NCBI GenBank assembly: GCA_945871545.1
Contig: CAMBWJ010000165.1
Location: 1 to 5,133, forward strand
Direction: 5' to 3'
Origin: an uncultured Clostridia bacterium
GTDB lineage: Bacteria; Bacillota_A; Clostridia; Christensenellales; Aristaeellaceae
Length of the DNA: 5,133 bases
The notes under the pieces were generated by a model. The model searched no databases, was not told where the DNA came from, and was given only the letters and a program-made list of their open reading frames with translations. The translations under genes and the position numbers were made by a program. The first letter of the stretch is position 1, and each line of letters opens with the position of its first letter. This document shows positions 1 through 5,133 of this stretch, piece after piece.

Positions 1-907
1 CGTTAAGCGCATTGGTCATCGTCCGGAGCGCGCGCTCGAGCATTTCATCAAGCCATGCCTGCGCCTGCGCCGCCGTGCCTGTCCGGCGGACGACGCGGCA
101 GCCGCCCCGCTCGTCCTGCGCAAGGCGGGTGAGACCCTTCCCGCTCACCGTCAGCCTGCCGGGCGCGCTCAGCGCATACGGCCCCGTGTCCTCCAGCACG
201 GCGCAGGCCACCGCGGCCAGGTCCCACGCAGGGCGCGTCAGGCCGCCTTTGTTGAACAGGCTGTACGCCGTTTTGACCGGATTGTCCGGATAGCGCGCCA
301 GCGGCGCGCCGGCAAGCACGTCCGCTGCGGCTTCAAAGGGGCACAGCACCAGCTCCTTTTCCCACTCCCGCACGACGGTGCGCATGGCGGGCACATCCAT
401 CTCGACATTCCACTCCGTGAAATCGCCGTCAAAGGAGCCGGCCATCATCACAATCCGGCGCACGCAGTGCTGCATGCGCTGCGCGGCGCGCGGCTCCGTC
501 AGGAACCGGGCCAGGTTGTTCAGCGGGCCGATGGTGATCATCGTCACACTGTCCTGCGCCGCGCCCTCCGTCGCCCGCAGAAAGGCATCCGCCGCGTCCG
601 GCTGCGCCGCGCCGGGCGGAAAGCCGTGCGCAAACCGCTTGCAGACCGCCGGCGTATAGCACAGGGCGGGGCCGTCCGCGAGGAAGCCAGGCGTATTGCA
701 GGTGCCCATGGGGACCTGCACGCCGAACAGGCGGCAGACCGCGTCGATCGTCCCCAGGCCGTAGGGGCTGCCCGTGCAGTGCGTGATGCCCAGCAGGCGC
801 GCATGTCCCTCCCTGCACAGCTGCAGGAGGATCGCCAGCGCCGCCGTATCGTCGCAGTCCGGCCCGATGTCGGTGTCCAGAAACACATTGACCGGTTGAT
901 TGCTCAT
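1..907 (-). CDS. Nucleoside hydrolase superfamily protein (3' end cut by window edge)
   Basis: Predicted cytoplasmic, Ca2+-dependent hydrolase of the inosine/uridine-preferring nucleoside hydrolase fold, which cleaves the N-glycosidic bond of (usually) ribonucleosides to base plus ribose. The window holds 302 codons with no stop; the family is usually 300-330 residues, so little is missing. The N-terminal Asp cluster is DTDIGPDCDD (residues 11-20), the variant D-x-D-x-G-x-D-x-D-D rather than the classical DxDPGxDD. Further family marks are TIGPLNNLA (125-133, the Ca2+/substrate loop), E165-W166-N167 (equivalent to the ribose-binding ExN), and RPAWDL (225-230), whose D229 matches the last metal-binding Asp. 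The classical His just before that Asp is Trp228 here, so substrate preference cannot be assumed. The ATG overlaps the regulator stop as ATGA, making this the third gene of the operon. Superfamily membership is secure; the substrate is unknown. Confidence 0.92.
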   Translation of the reverse strand, partial: MSNQPVNVFLDTDIGPDCDDTAALAILLQLCREGHARLLGITHCTGSPYGLGTIDAVCRLFGVQVPMGTCNTPGFLADGPALCYTPAVCKRFAHGFPPGAAQPDAADAFLRATEGAAQDSVTMITIGPLNNLARFLTEPRAAQRMQHCVRRIVMMAGSFDGDFTEWNVEMDVPAMRTVVREWEKELVLCPFEAAADVLAGAPLARYPDNPVKTAYSLFNKGGLTRPAWDLAAVACAVLEDTGPYALSAPGRLTVSGKGLTRLAQDERGGCRVVRRTGTAAQAQAWLDEMLERALRTMTNALN

Positions 908-2334
908 GTCTTTTTCTCCTTTTCCGCAAGCCTGTACGCGCGCGGGCTGAGTCCATAGGTCTTTTTGAAGACGTTGCTGAAATAGCTGGGCTCGTCAAAG
1001 CCCACCGCCCGGGCGATCTCATAGAGGCGCTCGTCGGTATACTTCAGCCTGCGCGCGGCTTCCTTCATGCGCACGCTGAGGACGTAATCCTGATAGTTCA
1101 CCCCGAACACCTGCTTGAAGAGCCGGCTGATCTGATAACGGGAGAGATAGAATTTGGACGCCATCTCCGACAGGGACAGGTCCTCCCCGTAATGGCTGTC
1201 GATATAGGCGCGCAGCAATCCGATCGTCTCCGCGCCCGATCCGGCGACGCCCGGCTCGAGCTGGCGCTTGTAGCTCAGCAGCTCCTCAAGAAACGCCTCC
1301 TGCAGGCCCTCCGCTGCGCTTGCCGCTTCTTCGCCGGGCCACTCCCGGTACTCCGCCGGCTCGCCGCGCGCCACATGCAGGCGGAAGAGCACGTCGCGGC
1401 AGGCAAAGAGGACCTCCCGCGGATCGGCATGCGCCCGTGCAAAGAACAGAAACGCCTGCTCCGTCATCTCGCAGAGCCGGTTTTCATCCTCCTGCAGAAA
1501 AGCGTCGTGAATCGCCTGCATGCCGCTTTTGAGCATCGGGGTCAGCGGGCTCCACACCACGCTACCCTCATGGCGCACATCCGGCGCGTAGAAGCTCCCG
1601 CGCAGTCCGTCCAGGGCTTCGGTCACCGCCGCCGTCATCTCCGCGGGAACGGTATGCAGATAGCTGACGCCCGCCGGGATGCCCTCCGGTCTCAGGTTCA
1701 CGGCCAGGCGGGCGATGAACGCCTCCCAGGCCTCCTGCGAGGGCACAGTGATCAGCAGGTGGACCCGCCCCTCCCGGGCGCAGCGGCCGATAGCCTCCAT
1801 GCAGATCTCCTCCGCGCGCGCGGCGTCCCTCTCACGTAGGCAGACCACGCCGTAGGGCATGGGGTCCACGCCCTGCAGCGGCAGCTGCGCCGGATCGCTG
1901 CCGTCCTTCATCTGCGCGCAGCACAGCGGAAACATCCAGCGGTAATGCTGCGTTCTCCGGGCGCTGACCGTCTGAAAGGCCTCGCTCAGCAGCATCGTGA
2001 TCTCCTGCGGATCAATCGGCTTGAGCACATAGCGGCTGACGCCGAATTCGATGCAGCGCTTGGCGTAGTCAAACTCATCGTAGGCGGTCAGCACAATCGT
2101 CTCCGGGCAGGGAATTCCCTCCCGGCGCAGGGCCTCCAGCAGCTGCAGCCCGTTCATCTGCGGCATCTGGATGTCCAGCAGCATGATCTGCGGATGATGC
2201 GCCCGGATCAGCGCCAGGGCCTGCACGCCGTTCTGCGCATGGAGCACGTCGTCAAAGCCCAGCGCGGAAAAATCAAGCGCCTTCTGCAGATACATGTGTA
2301 CCGAATGCTGGTCGTCGACCACCAGCAGCTTCAT
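904..2334 (-). CDS. AraC-family response regulator (YesN-like) of a two-component system
   Basis: DNA-binding response regulator of 476 residues. The receiver domain (about 1-122) has the acidic pair D7-D8, phospho-acceptor D54 in LLDIQMPQMNG, T83 and K105 (VLKP), so every key residue is present. A linker/middle region (about 123-370) has no motif I recognise and resembles the variable central part of YesN-type regulators. The C-terminal AraC/XylS domain (about 371-470) has a first helix-turn-helix near 388-411 and a second near 437-461, ending in the family signature with GLSPRAYR. Its start is ATG, overlapping the kinase stop as ATGA, with AAGGGGG 8 bases upstream. Pairing with the kinase is inferred from adjacency. 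The likely target is the divergent solute-binding protein promoter, as is usual for this class in Bacillota, and possibly its own promoter. Regulator type is certain; ligand and target genes are inferred. Confidence 0.97.
   Translation of the reverse strand: MKLLVVDDQHSVHMYLQKALDFSALGFDDVLHAQNGVQALALIRAHHPQIMLLDIQMPQMNGLQLLEALRREGIPCPETIVLTAYDEFDYAKRCIEFGVSRYVLKPIDPQEITMLLSEAFQTVSARRTQHYRWMFPLCCAQMKDGSDPAQLPLQGVDPMPYGVVCLRERDAARAEEICMEAIGRCAREGRVHLLITVPSQEAWEAFIARLAVNLRPEGIPAGVSYLHTVPAEMTAAVTEALDGLRGSFYAPDVRHEGSVVWSPLTPMLKSGMQAIHDAFLQEDENRLCEMTEQAFLFFARAHADPREVLFACRDVLFRLHVARGEPAEYREWPGEEAASAAEGLQEAFLEELLSYKRQLEPGVAGSGAETIGLLRAYIDSHYGEDLSLSEMASKFYLSRYQISRLFKQVFGVNYQDYVLSVRMKEAARRLKYTDERLYEIARAVGFDEPSYFSNVFKKTYGLSPRAYRLAEKEKKT
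916..921 (-). promoter_or_regulatory. Ribosome binding site of the nucleoside hydrolase
   Basis: AAGGAG on the minus strand, 8 bases before the ATG at 907, lying inside the last codons of the response regulator gene. It confirms the chosen start even though that start overlaps the upstream stop codon. Confidence 0.85.
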
Positions 2335-4166
2335 GACGCATTCCCCCTTCCCGCACCCTGTCCGCCCTCTGGCGAGGGCTCCTGCCGGACCGCGCCTGCC
2401 GGGAACCGGAGCAGCACAACCGTGCCGTCCGGCCCGGAATCGATGGACAGGCCGTATTCCGGGCCGTAGATCGTGCGGATTCGCTGATGCACGTTGGCCA
2501 GGCCGAGGCTGCTCTTCATCCAGTCGATCCGGCGCTCCAGCCCCTGCCGGATCTGCTCAAGCTGCTCCGGCCCGATGCCCTGCCCGTCGTCCTCCACGGC
2601 GATGATCAGCAGCTCGTCCTGCAGCTGCACCGAAACGCTGATCTGGCAGTCGCCCTCGGCGCGGTCCGCTACATGCCGAACCGCATTCTCCACCACCGGC
2701 TGCACCAGCAGCTTGGGCATCATCAGCTCCGCGGCGCGCGGGTCCACATCCAGCTGCACATGCAGCCGTCCCTCGTACTTGGTGTCAAAGAGCATCAGGT
2801 ACTTGTGCAGGTACTCCATCTCCTGGGCGACGGTCACCGCAGCCTCGCCGTTGGTCATGCAGTAGCGCATCATCTGGCTGAGCGTGATGATGATCCGGTT
2901 GGACTTCTCCGTGTTGCCGTAGAGGATTTCCGTCTGCAGCAGCTGAAGTGTATTGAAGAGGAAGTGCGGGTTGATCTGCGCCTGCAGCGCGGCCAGCTCA
3001 AAGCGGCTCAGCTCCAGACGCGTGCGGTAATCCCGCAGCACCAGCTGGTCGATGTGCGCCAGCAGATCGTTGAACCGTTCGCTGATGCGCTCCAGCTCCT
3101 GATACTCCCTGCGCACAGGAATCGGCTCGATCGCATTGACGTCCACGCTCGAGAGCGAATCCAGCAGCGCCGCCACGGGCCGCTGGACGGAGCGGGAATA
3201 CACCACCGCCATGACCAGATTGAGCAGCAGGCAGATGAGCAGCGCTGGAATCTGCATCAGGCGGAGCGGCGCGGAATGCGCCTTGATGGACCGGATCGGG
3301 ACGCAGAAGACCAGCTTCCAGTCTGAAAAGCTCAGCGAATCGTAGCACACCAGCATATCCTCGCCGCCGATGGCGTCGACAAAGGAGCCGCTCTCCTGCG
3401 CATACAGCCGCTCGCTGCCCGCGCCGGTGAGCGCAAGCAGCTGACCGACGCCCTCGCCGCCGCTCTGCACGCAGACGACGCCGTCCGAATCCAGCAGCAT
3501 CAGCCGCGCGCTCTGGTCGTTGTTGGCGTCGCCAAAGAGCGCGTTCAGGCTGGACAGATCGAAGCAGCATACGATAGCGCCCACCGTCTGCCGGTTCGCG
3601 TTGTGCACCGCCATCGCCAGGGAGATGGTCTGCTCGCAAGAGGCGGTCGGCTCCTGGCGCTCGCCGTAATAGTGCTGGTTGTGCAGGGGCAGCAGCTTGA
3701 TGGTCACGCCGTCCTCAACCGTGCTGGCCTGCACAAACCAGTCCTGCGCCGTATAGTCGTAGTCGCTCTTGAGGTTCTGGCGGTTCTGCAGGTTGTACAC
3801 ATAGCCGTTTTTGCCCAGAATCAGCACGTCCTGAATCGGCGTGAACAGGTCCACGCCCGTGAGCAGGCGGTCCATCTCCCGCTCATGCGCCAGCGTTCTG
3901 GCCGGCCTGGGGTTCTCCATGTTCATGCAGACGATCACATCCGACAGGGAGGCCAGGCGCACCAGGCGCGTGCGCGCGTCGGAAAAGTAGGTGTCGATCA
4001 GGCGCTTGGTCTGCAGCAGCATGCGCTCGCAGGAGGCCGTCACCTCGTCCTGCATCACACGTCCCGAGAGCATGGTCAGCGTCCCGCCCAGCACGATCAG
4101 CAGCAGGCTGCTGATGACCAGTGAAAACAATAGAAACCGGCCTGCCAGCGTTCTGCGTCCGGGCAT
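2331..4166 (-). CDS. Membrane sensor histidine kinase (YesM/LytS-type, HisKA_7TM-less, His_kinase PF06580 class)
   Basis: Inner-membrane sensor kinase of 611 residues from the ATG at 4166. TM1 spans about 11-33. An extracytoplasmic sensor of about 270 residues (34-302), probably a double-Cache fold, includes the VLILGKNGYVYN stretch (114-125) and a second DSDGVV-like strand (226-231). TM2 spans about 303-325 and is followed by a HAMP-like linker (about 326-380). The His_kinase domain carries QAQINPHFLFNTL with phospho-accepting H401. The ATPase domain has N-box QPVVENAVRH (N494), G1 box EDDGQGIG (525-532) and G2 region GLANVHQRIRTIYG (555-568). All catalytic motifs look intact. An in-frame TTG at 4193 would add nine residues, but it lies upstream of the predicted transcript start and has no ribosome site; the ATG has AAAGGGGG 7 bases before it. 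It is the first gene of the operon, overlapping the regulator by 4 bases. The ligand, likely a sugar or related solute, is not readable from sequence. Confidence 0.96.
   Translation of the reverse strand: MPGRRTLAGRFLLFSLVISSLLLIVLGGTLTMLSGRVMQDEVTASCERMLLQTKRLIDTYFSDARTRLVRLASLSDVIVCMNMENPRPARTLAHEREMDRLLTGVDLFTPIQDVLILGKNGYVYNLQNRQNLKSDYDYTAQDWFVQASTVEDGVTIKLLPLHNQHYYGERQEPTASCEQTISLAMAVHNANRQTVGAIVCCFDLSSLNALFGDANNDQSARLMLLDSDGVVCVQSGGEGVGQLLALTGAGSERLYAQESGSFVDAIGGEDMLVCYDSLSFSDWKLVFCVPIRSIKAHSAPLRLMQIPALLICLLLNLVMAVVYSRSVQRPVAALLDSLSSVDVNAIEPIPVRREYQELERISERFNDLLAHIDQLVLRDYRTRLELSRFELAALQAQINPHFLFNTLQLLQTEILYGNTEKSNRIIITLSQMMRYCMTNGEAAVTVAQEMEYLHKYLMLFDTKYEGRLHVQLDVDPRAAELMMPKLLVQPVVENAVRHVADRAEGDCQISVSVQLQDELLIIAVEDDGQGIGPEQLEQIRQGLERRIDWMKSSLGLANVHQRIRTIYGPEYGLSIDSGPDGTVVLLRFPAGAVRQEPSPEGGQGAGRGNAS
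2343..2349 (-). promoter_or_regulatory. Ribosome binding site of the response regulator
   Basis: AAGGGGG on the minus strand, 8 bases before the ATG at 2334 and inside the 3' end of the kinase gene. The same heptamer stands before the kinase ATG, so the pair may be translated at matched rates. Confidence 0.7.
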
Positions 4167-4173
4167 GCTTCCG

Positions 4174-4181
4174 CCCCCTTT
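4174..4181 (-). promoter_or_regulatory. Ribosome binding site that decides the kinase start
   Basis: AAAGGGGG on the minus strand ends 7 bases before the ATG at 4166. It lies inside the reading frame that would open from TTG at 4193, so it argues that the ATG, not the TTG, is the true start. Confidence 0.75.
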
Positions 4182-4195
4182 CCTCTTGTACAATG

Positions 4196-4224
4196 ATTAT
4201 AAACTCTCCCTCAAAAGTTGGCAA
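4196..4224 (-). promoter_or_regulatory. Main sigma-A-type promoter of the kinase-regulator-hydrolase operon
   Basis: On the minus strand, TTGCCA (4224-4219, five of six to TTGACA) is followed after exactly 17 bases by a perfect TATAAT (4201-4196). Transcription would start near 4189, giving a short leader of about 22 bases before the kinase ATG. One arm of the inverted repeat (4212-4220) covers the spacer and the edge of this -35 box, so a protein bound there should interfere with this promoter. Confidence 0.8.
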
Positions 4225-4261
4225 GTTTCGCGAAAGCGAAGGCGCGAGATTACAACTTTTG
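4212..4261. repeat. Perfect 9-bp inverted repeat in the divergent control region, candidate operator
   Basis: CAAAAGTTG (4212-4220) and its exact reverse complement CAACTTTTG (4253-4261) are separated by 32 bases, centres 41 bases apart (about four helical turns, so on the same DNA face). One arm overlaps the -35/spacer of the leftward promoter; the other lies 15 bases upstream of the rightward -35 position. Read on the minus strand, each arm is preceded by TTGCC or TTGCCC, and the outer CAA/TTG makes each arm nearly palindromic, so a direct-repeat reading of about 13 bases is also possible. Binding by the AraC-type regulator is inferred from position only. Confidence 0.55.
4226..4240. repeat. 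Short GC-containing palindrome / hairpin with GAAA loop
   Basis: TTTCGCGAAA (4226-4235) is a perfect 10-base palindrome. The overlapping stretch 4227-4240 can also fold as TTCGC, loop GAAA, GCGAA, a five-pair stem with a GNRA tetraloop. It sits between the arms of the 9-bp inverted repeat, upstream of both main predicted transcript starts. A DNA site is therefore more likely than an RNA structure, unless the upstream leftward promoter is used. Confidence 0.4.
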
Positions 4262-4264
4262 GGC

Positions 4265-4277
4265 AATATATTATATT
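4265..4277. repeat. AT-only palindrome near the overlapping promoters
   Basis: AATATA (4265-4270) and TATATT (4272-4277) form a perfect inverted repeat around one T. It overlaps the -10 of the possible second leftward promoter and abuts the rightward -35 position. The region 4251-4320 has only 20 G/C in 70 bases by hand count, so this may simply reflect easily melted or UP-element-like promoter DNA. Confidence 0.35.
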
Positions 4278-4299
4278 TTTTCGCGCATCTTTTTGTCAT
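4270..4299 (-). promoter_or_regulatory. Possible second, upstream promoter for the minus-strand operon
   Basis: On the minus strand, ATGACA (4299-4294, five of six) and a perfect TATAAT (4275-4270) are separated by 18 bases. Its -35 box shares a base with the rightward gene's -10 box, so the two could not be occupied together. AT-rich DNA gives such matches by chance more often, hence low confidence. Confidence 0.35.
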
Positions 4300-4304
4300 A
4301 TAAT
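4276..4304 (+). promoter_or_regulatory. Promoter of the solute-binding protein gene, good -10 but poor -35
   Basis: A perfect TATAAT lies at 4299-4304, and a start near 4311 gives a leader of roughly 37 bases to the GTG. At 17 bases upstream the -35 position (4276-4281) is only a run of T, with no TTGACA-like hexamer at 16-18 bases and no extended -10 TG. A weak -35 fits a promoter that needs an activator, and the regulator encoded next door is the natural candidate (inference). A weaker alternative (ATTACA 4249-4254, TATATT 4272-4277, 17-base spacer) is also present. Confidence 0.6.
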
Positions 4305-4332
4305 GGATTCAACAAATTCCCCCGAACGACAA

Positions 4333-4339
4333 AAGGAGG
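4333..4339 (+). promoter_or_regulatory. Ribosome binding site of the solute-binding protein
   Basis: AAGGAGG, within AAAAGGAGGT, is 8 bases before the GTG at 4348. It is a near-ideal Shine-Dalgarno and fixes a GTG start, giving the MKKILALLLAL signal sequence. The strong site fits the high protein levels usual for binding proteins. Confidence 0.9.
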
Positions 4340-4347
4340 TCTGTTTC

Positions 4348-5133
4348 GTGAAGAAAATTCTTGCTCTGCTCCTGGCCCTGACGATCCTGCTCGCCGTGGG
4401 CGCCGGCGCCATGGCGGCGGACAGCAGCCTGACCGGCACGCTGTCCATCCTCTCCTGGTACAACGAGACCCTAAGCGCCCCGGTCATCGAGGGCTTCAAG
4501 GCCAAGTACCCGAACGTCACCGTCGACTACACCTATGCGCCGCCCGTCGCGGACTACGTCGAGAAGCTCTCCACGCTGCTGTACACCGGCACCGCGCCGG
4601 ACGTCTTCTACATGGCGCTTGAGAACCGTGAGGCGCTGACCGTCGGCGGCTACTGCATGGATCTCTCCGGCGAGAGCTACATGCAGGACGGCACCATTCC
4701 GGACGCCGTCAAGGCCATGTATCCCAACTGCGCCGCGGTCGACTGCTGGGTCGGCGGCCTGTTCTACAACAAGGACATCTTCGCGGCCTGCGGCATCACC
4801 GAGGAGCCGAAGACCTGGGACGAGTTCCTCACCGTCTGCCAGACCCTGAAGGACAACGGCTATGTGCCGCTGCTGGACAACTGCCAGGACGCGGCCGTCA
4901 ACTTCGTCGCCCCGCTGTTCGGCGCCGAGACCCTGAGCAAGGATCCGGACTTCACCGCGAAGGTGTTCGCCGGCGAAGCGAAGTTTGTGGATGGCTGGAC
5001 CAAGCCGTATGAGATGCTCAAGGAGCTCGTGGACAAGGGCTATCTGAGCGCGGACATGGTCGGCATCTCCGGCGACGACGTCGCCGCCGTGCAGGCCGGC
5101 GAGTTCCACATCCCGATGAGCGAGTGGATCTCC
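4348..5133 (+). CDS. Extracellular solute-binding protein of a CUT1-type ABC transporter (3' end cut by window edge)
   Basis: Exported substrate-capturing subunit of an ABC importer; the first 262 codons are here, and the family is usually 410-450 residues. GTG start. The signal peptide has KK at 2-3, a hydrophobic core (about 4-18) and AMA at 21-23, with a probable signal peptidase I cut before A24. No lipobox Cys is present. The mature start LTGTLSILSWYNE, then APVIEGFKAKYPNVTVDY (44-61), the TAPDVFYMAL stretch (82-91), VGGLFYNKDIFAACGI (135-150) and EEPKTWDEF (152-160) are hallmarks of the family-1 solute-binding proteins (SBP_bac_1/8), mostly for oligosaccharides and other polyol-like ligands. 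Six Cys lie in the visible mature part (103, 128, 133, 148, 164, 179). Codon use is strongly biased to C/G-ending codons, suggesting high expression. It is divergent from the sensor operon and probably regulated by it. Family is confident; substrate is unknown. Confidence 0.93.
   Translation, partial: MKKILALLLALTILLAVGAGAMAADSSLTGTLSILSWYNETLSAPVIEGFKAKYPNVTVDYTYAPPVADYVEKLSTLLYTGTAPDVFYMALENREALTVGGYCMDLSGESYMQDGTIPDAVKAMYPNCAAVDCWVGGLFYNKDIFAACGITEEPKTWDEFLTVCQTLKDNGYVPLLDNCQDAAVNFVAPLFGAETLSKDPDFTAKVFAGEAKFVDGWTKPYEMLKELVDKGYLSADMVGISGDDVAAVQAGEFHIPMSEWIS

Noticed and set aside
429..1022. Minus-strand open frame of 197 codons overlapping the hydrolase and the end of the regulator
   Set aside because: Out of frame with the real hydrolase frame, which carries the Asp cluster and runs off the window edge. 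Its translation is Gly/Arg/Ala-rich without motifs.
1192..1839. Plus-strand open frame opposite the regulator gene
   Set aside because: Antisense shadow of a clear response regulator, with low-complexity Arg/Ala/His-rich translation and no recognisable domain.
2487..3326. Long plus-strand open frame of 279 codons opposite the kinase gene
   Set aside because: It lies wholly antisense to a kinase with all catalytic motifs and has a His/Gln/Leu/Arg-rich composition typical of shadow frames in GC-rich DNA. I see no matching family motif.
4265..4281. Inverted repeat followed by a T run, resembling a rightward terminator
   Set aside because: The stem is only A-T pairs and no rightward gene lies upstream to terminate. 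It fits promoter DNA better.
4181..4347. Catabolite-repression (cre) site in the control region
   Set aside because: I looked for the TG-N-AA-N-CG-N4-CA pattern on both strands and found no acceptable match.
4218..4622. Plus-strand open frame crossing the control region into the solute-binding protein
   Set aside because: It begins upstream of the rightward promoter, passes through the AT-rich control DNA, has no ribosome site, and is out of frame with the true gene.
4471..5109. Minus-strand open frame of 212 codons opposite the solute-binding protein
   Set aside because: Shadow of a strongly codon-biased gene. The reverse reading of C-ending codons gives a Val/Asp/Gly-rich protein with no known fold.
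1..5133. Mobile element, CRISPR array, tRNA or defence system
   Set aside because: No transposase or integrase motifs, regular spaced repeats, cloverleaf sequence or defence domains are visible. The genes form an ordinary sensing and uptake locus.

Overview
The window is GC-rich (coding parts look above 60% GC) with strong AGGAGG-type ribosome binding sites. It carries a YesM/YesN-like two-component pair divergent from a CUT1-type sugar-binding protein. This combination is typical of anaerobic, GC-rich Bacillota of the Clostridia (gut Oscillospirales or Christensenellales-like lineages). That assignment is an inference from style; no marker gene is present.

Layout. Positions 1-4166 hold a tight minus-strand operon, in transcription order: a membrane sensor histidine kinase (4166-2331), an AraC-type response regulator (2334-904), and a nucleoside hydrolase-superfamily enzyme (907 to beyond the left edge, nearly complete). 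Both junctions are 4-base ATGA overlaps, each with its own Shine-Dalgarno, so the three genes are almost certainly co-transcribed and translationally coupled. Positions 4167-4347 are an AT-rich divergent control region. It contains a good sigma-A-type promoter for the operon, a second possible minus-strand promoter, a -10 box with a poor -35 for the rightward gene, and a perfect 9-base inverted repeat between the two main promoters that is a candidate operator for the regulator. From 4348 to the right edge runs the first 262 codons of an exported ABC-transporter solute-binding protein; permease genes probably follow outside the window.

How it may work together (inference). The kinase senses an extracellular ligand, perhaps with the binding protein, and phosphorylates the regulator. 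The regulator then activates the weak rightward promoter and so the transporter. The hydrolase, made with the sensors, would cleave an N-glycosidic bond in the imported compound. The hydrolase suggests a nucleoside-like or other N-riboside/N-glycoside substrate, whereas the binding protein is of the type usually used for oligosaccharides. I see no mobile element, CRISPR array, tRNA or rRNA, and no clearly unprecedented system. The most interesting points are the enzyme attached to a sensory operon, its altered active-site motif, the operator-like inverted repeat, and the lack of a lipobox in the binding protein.
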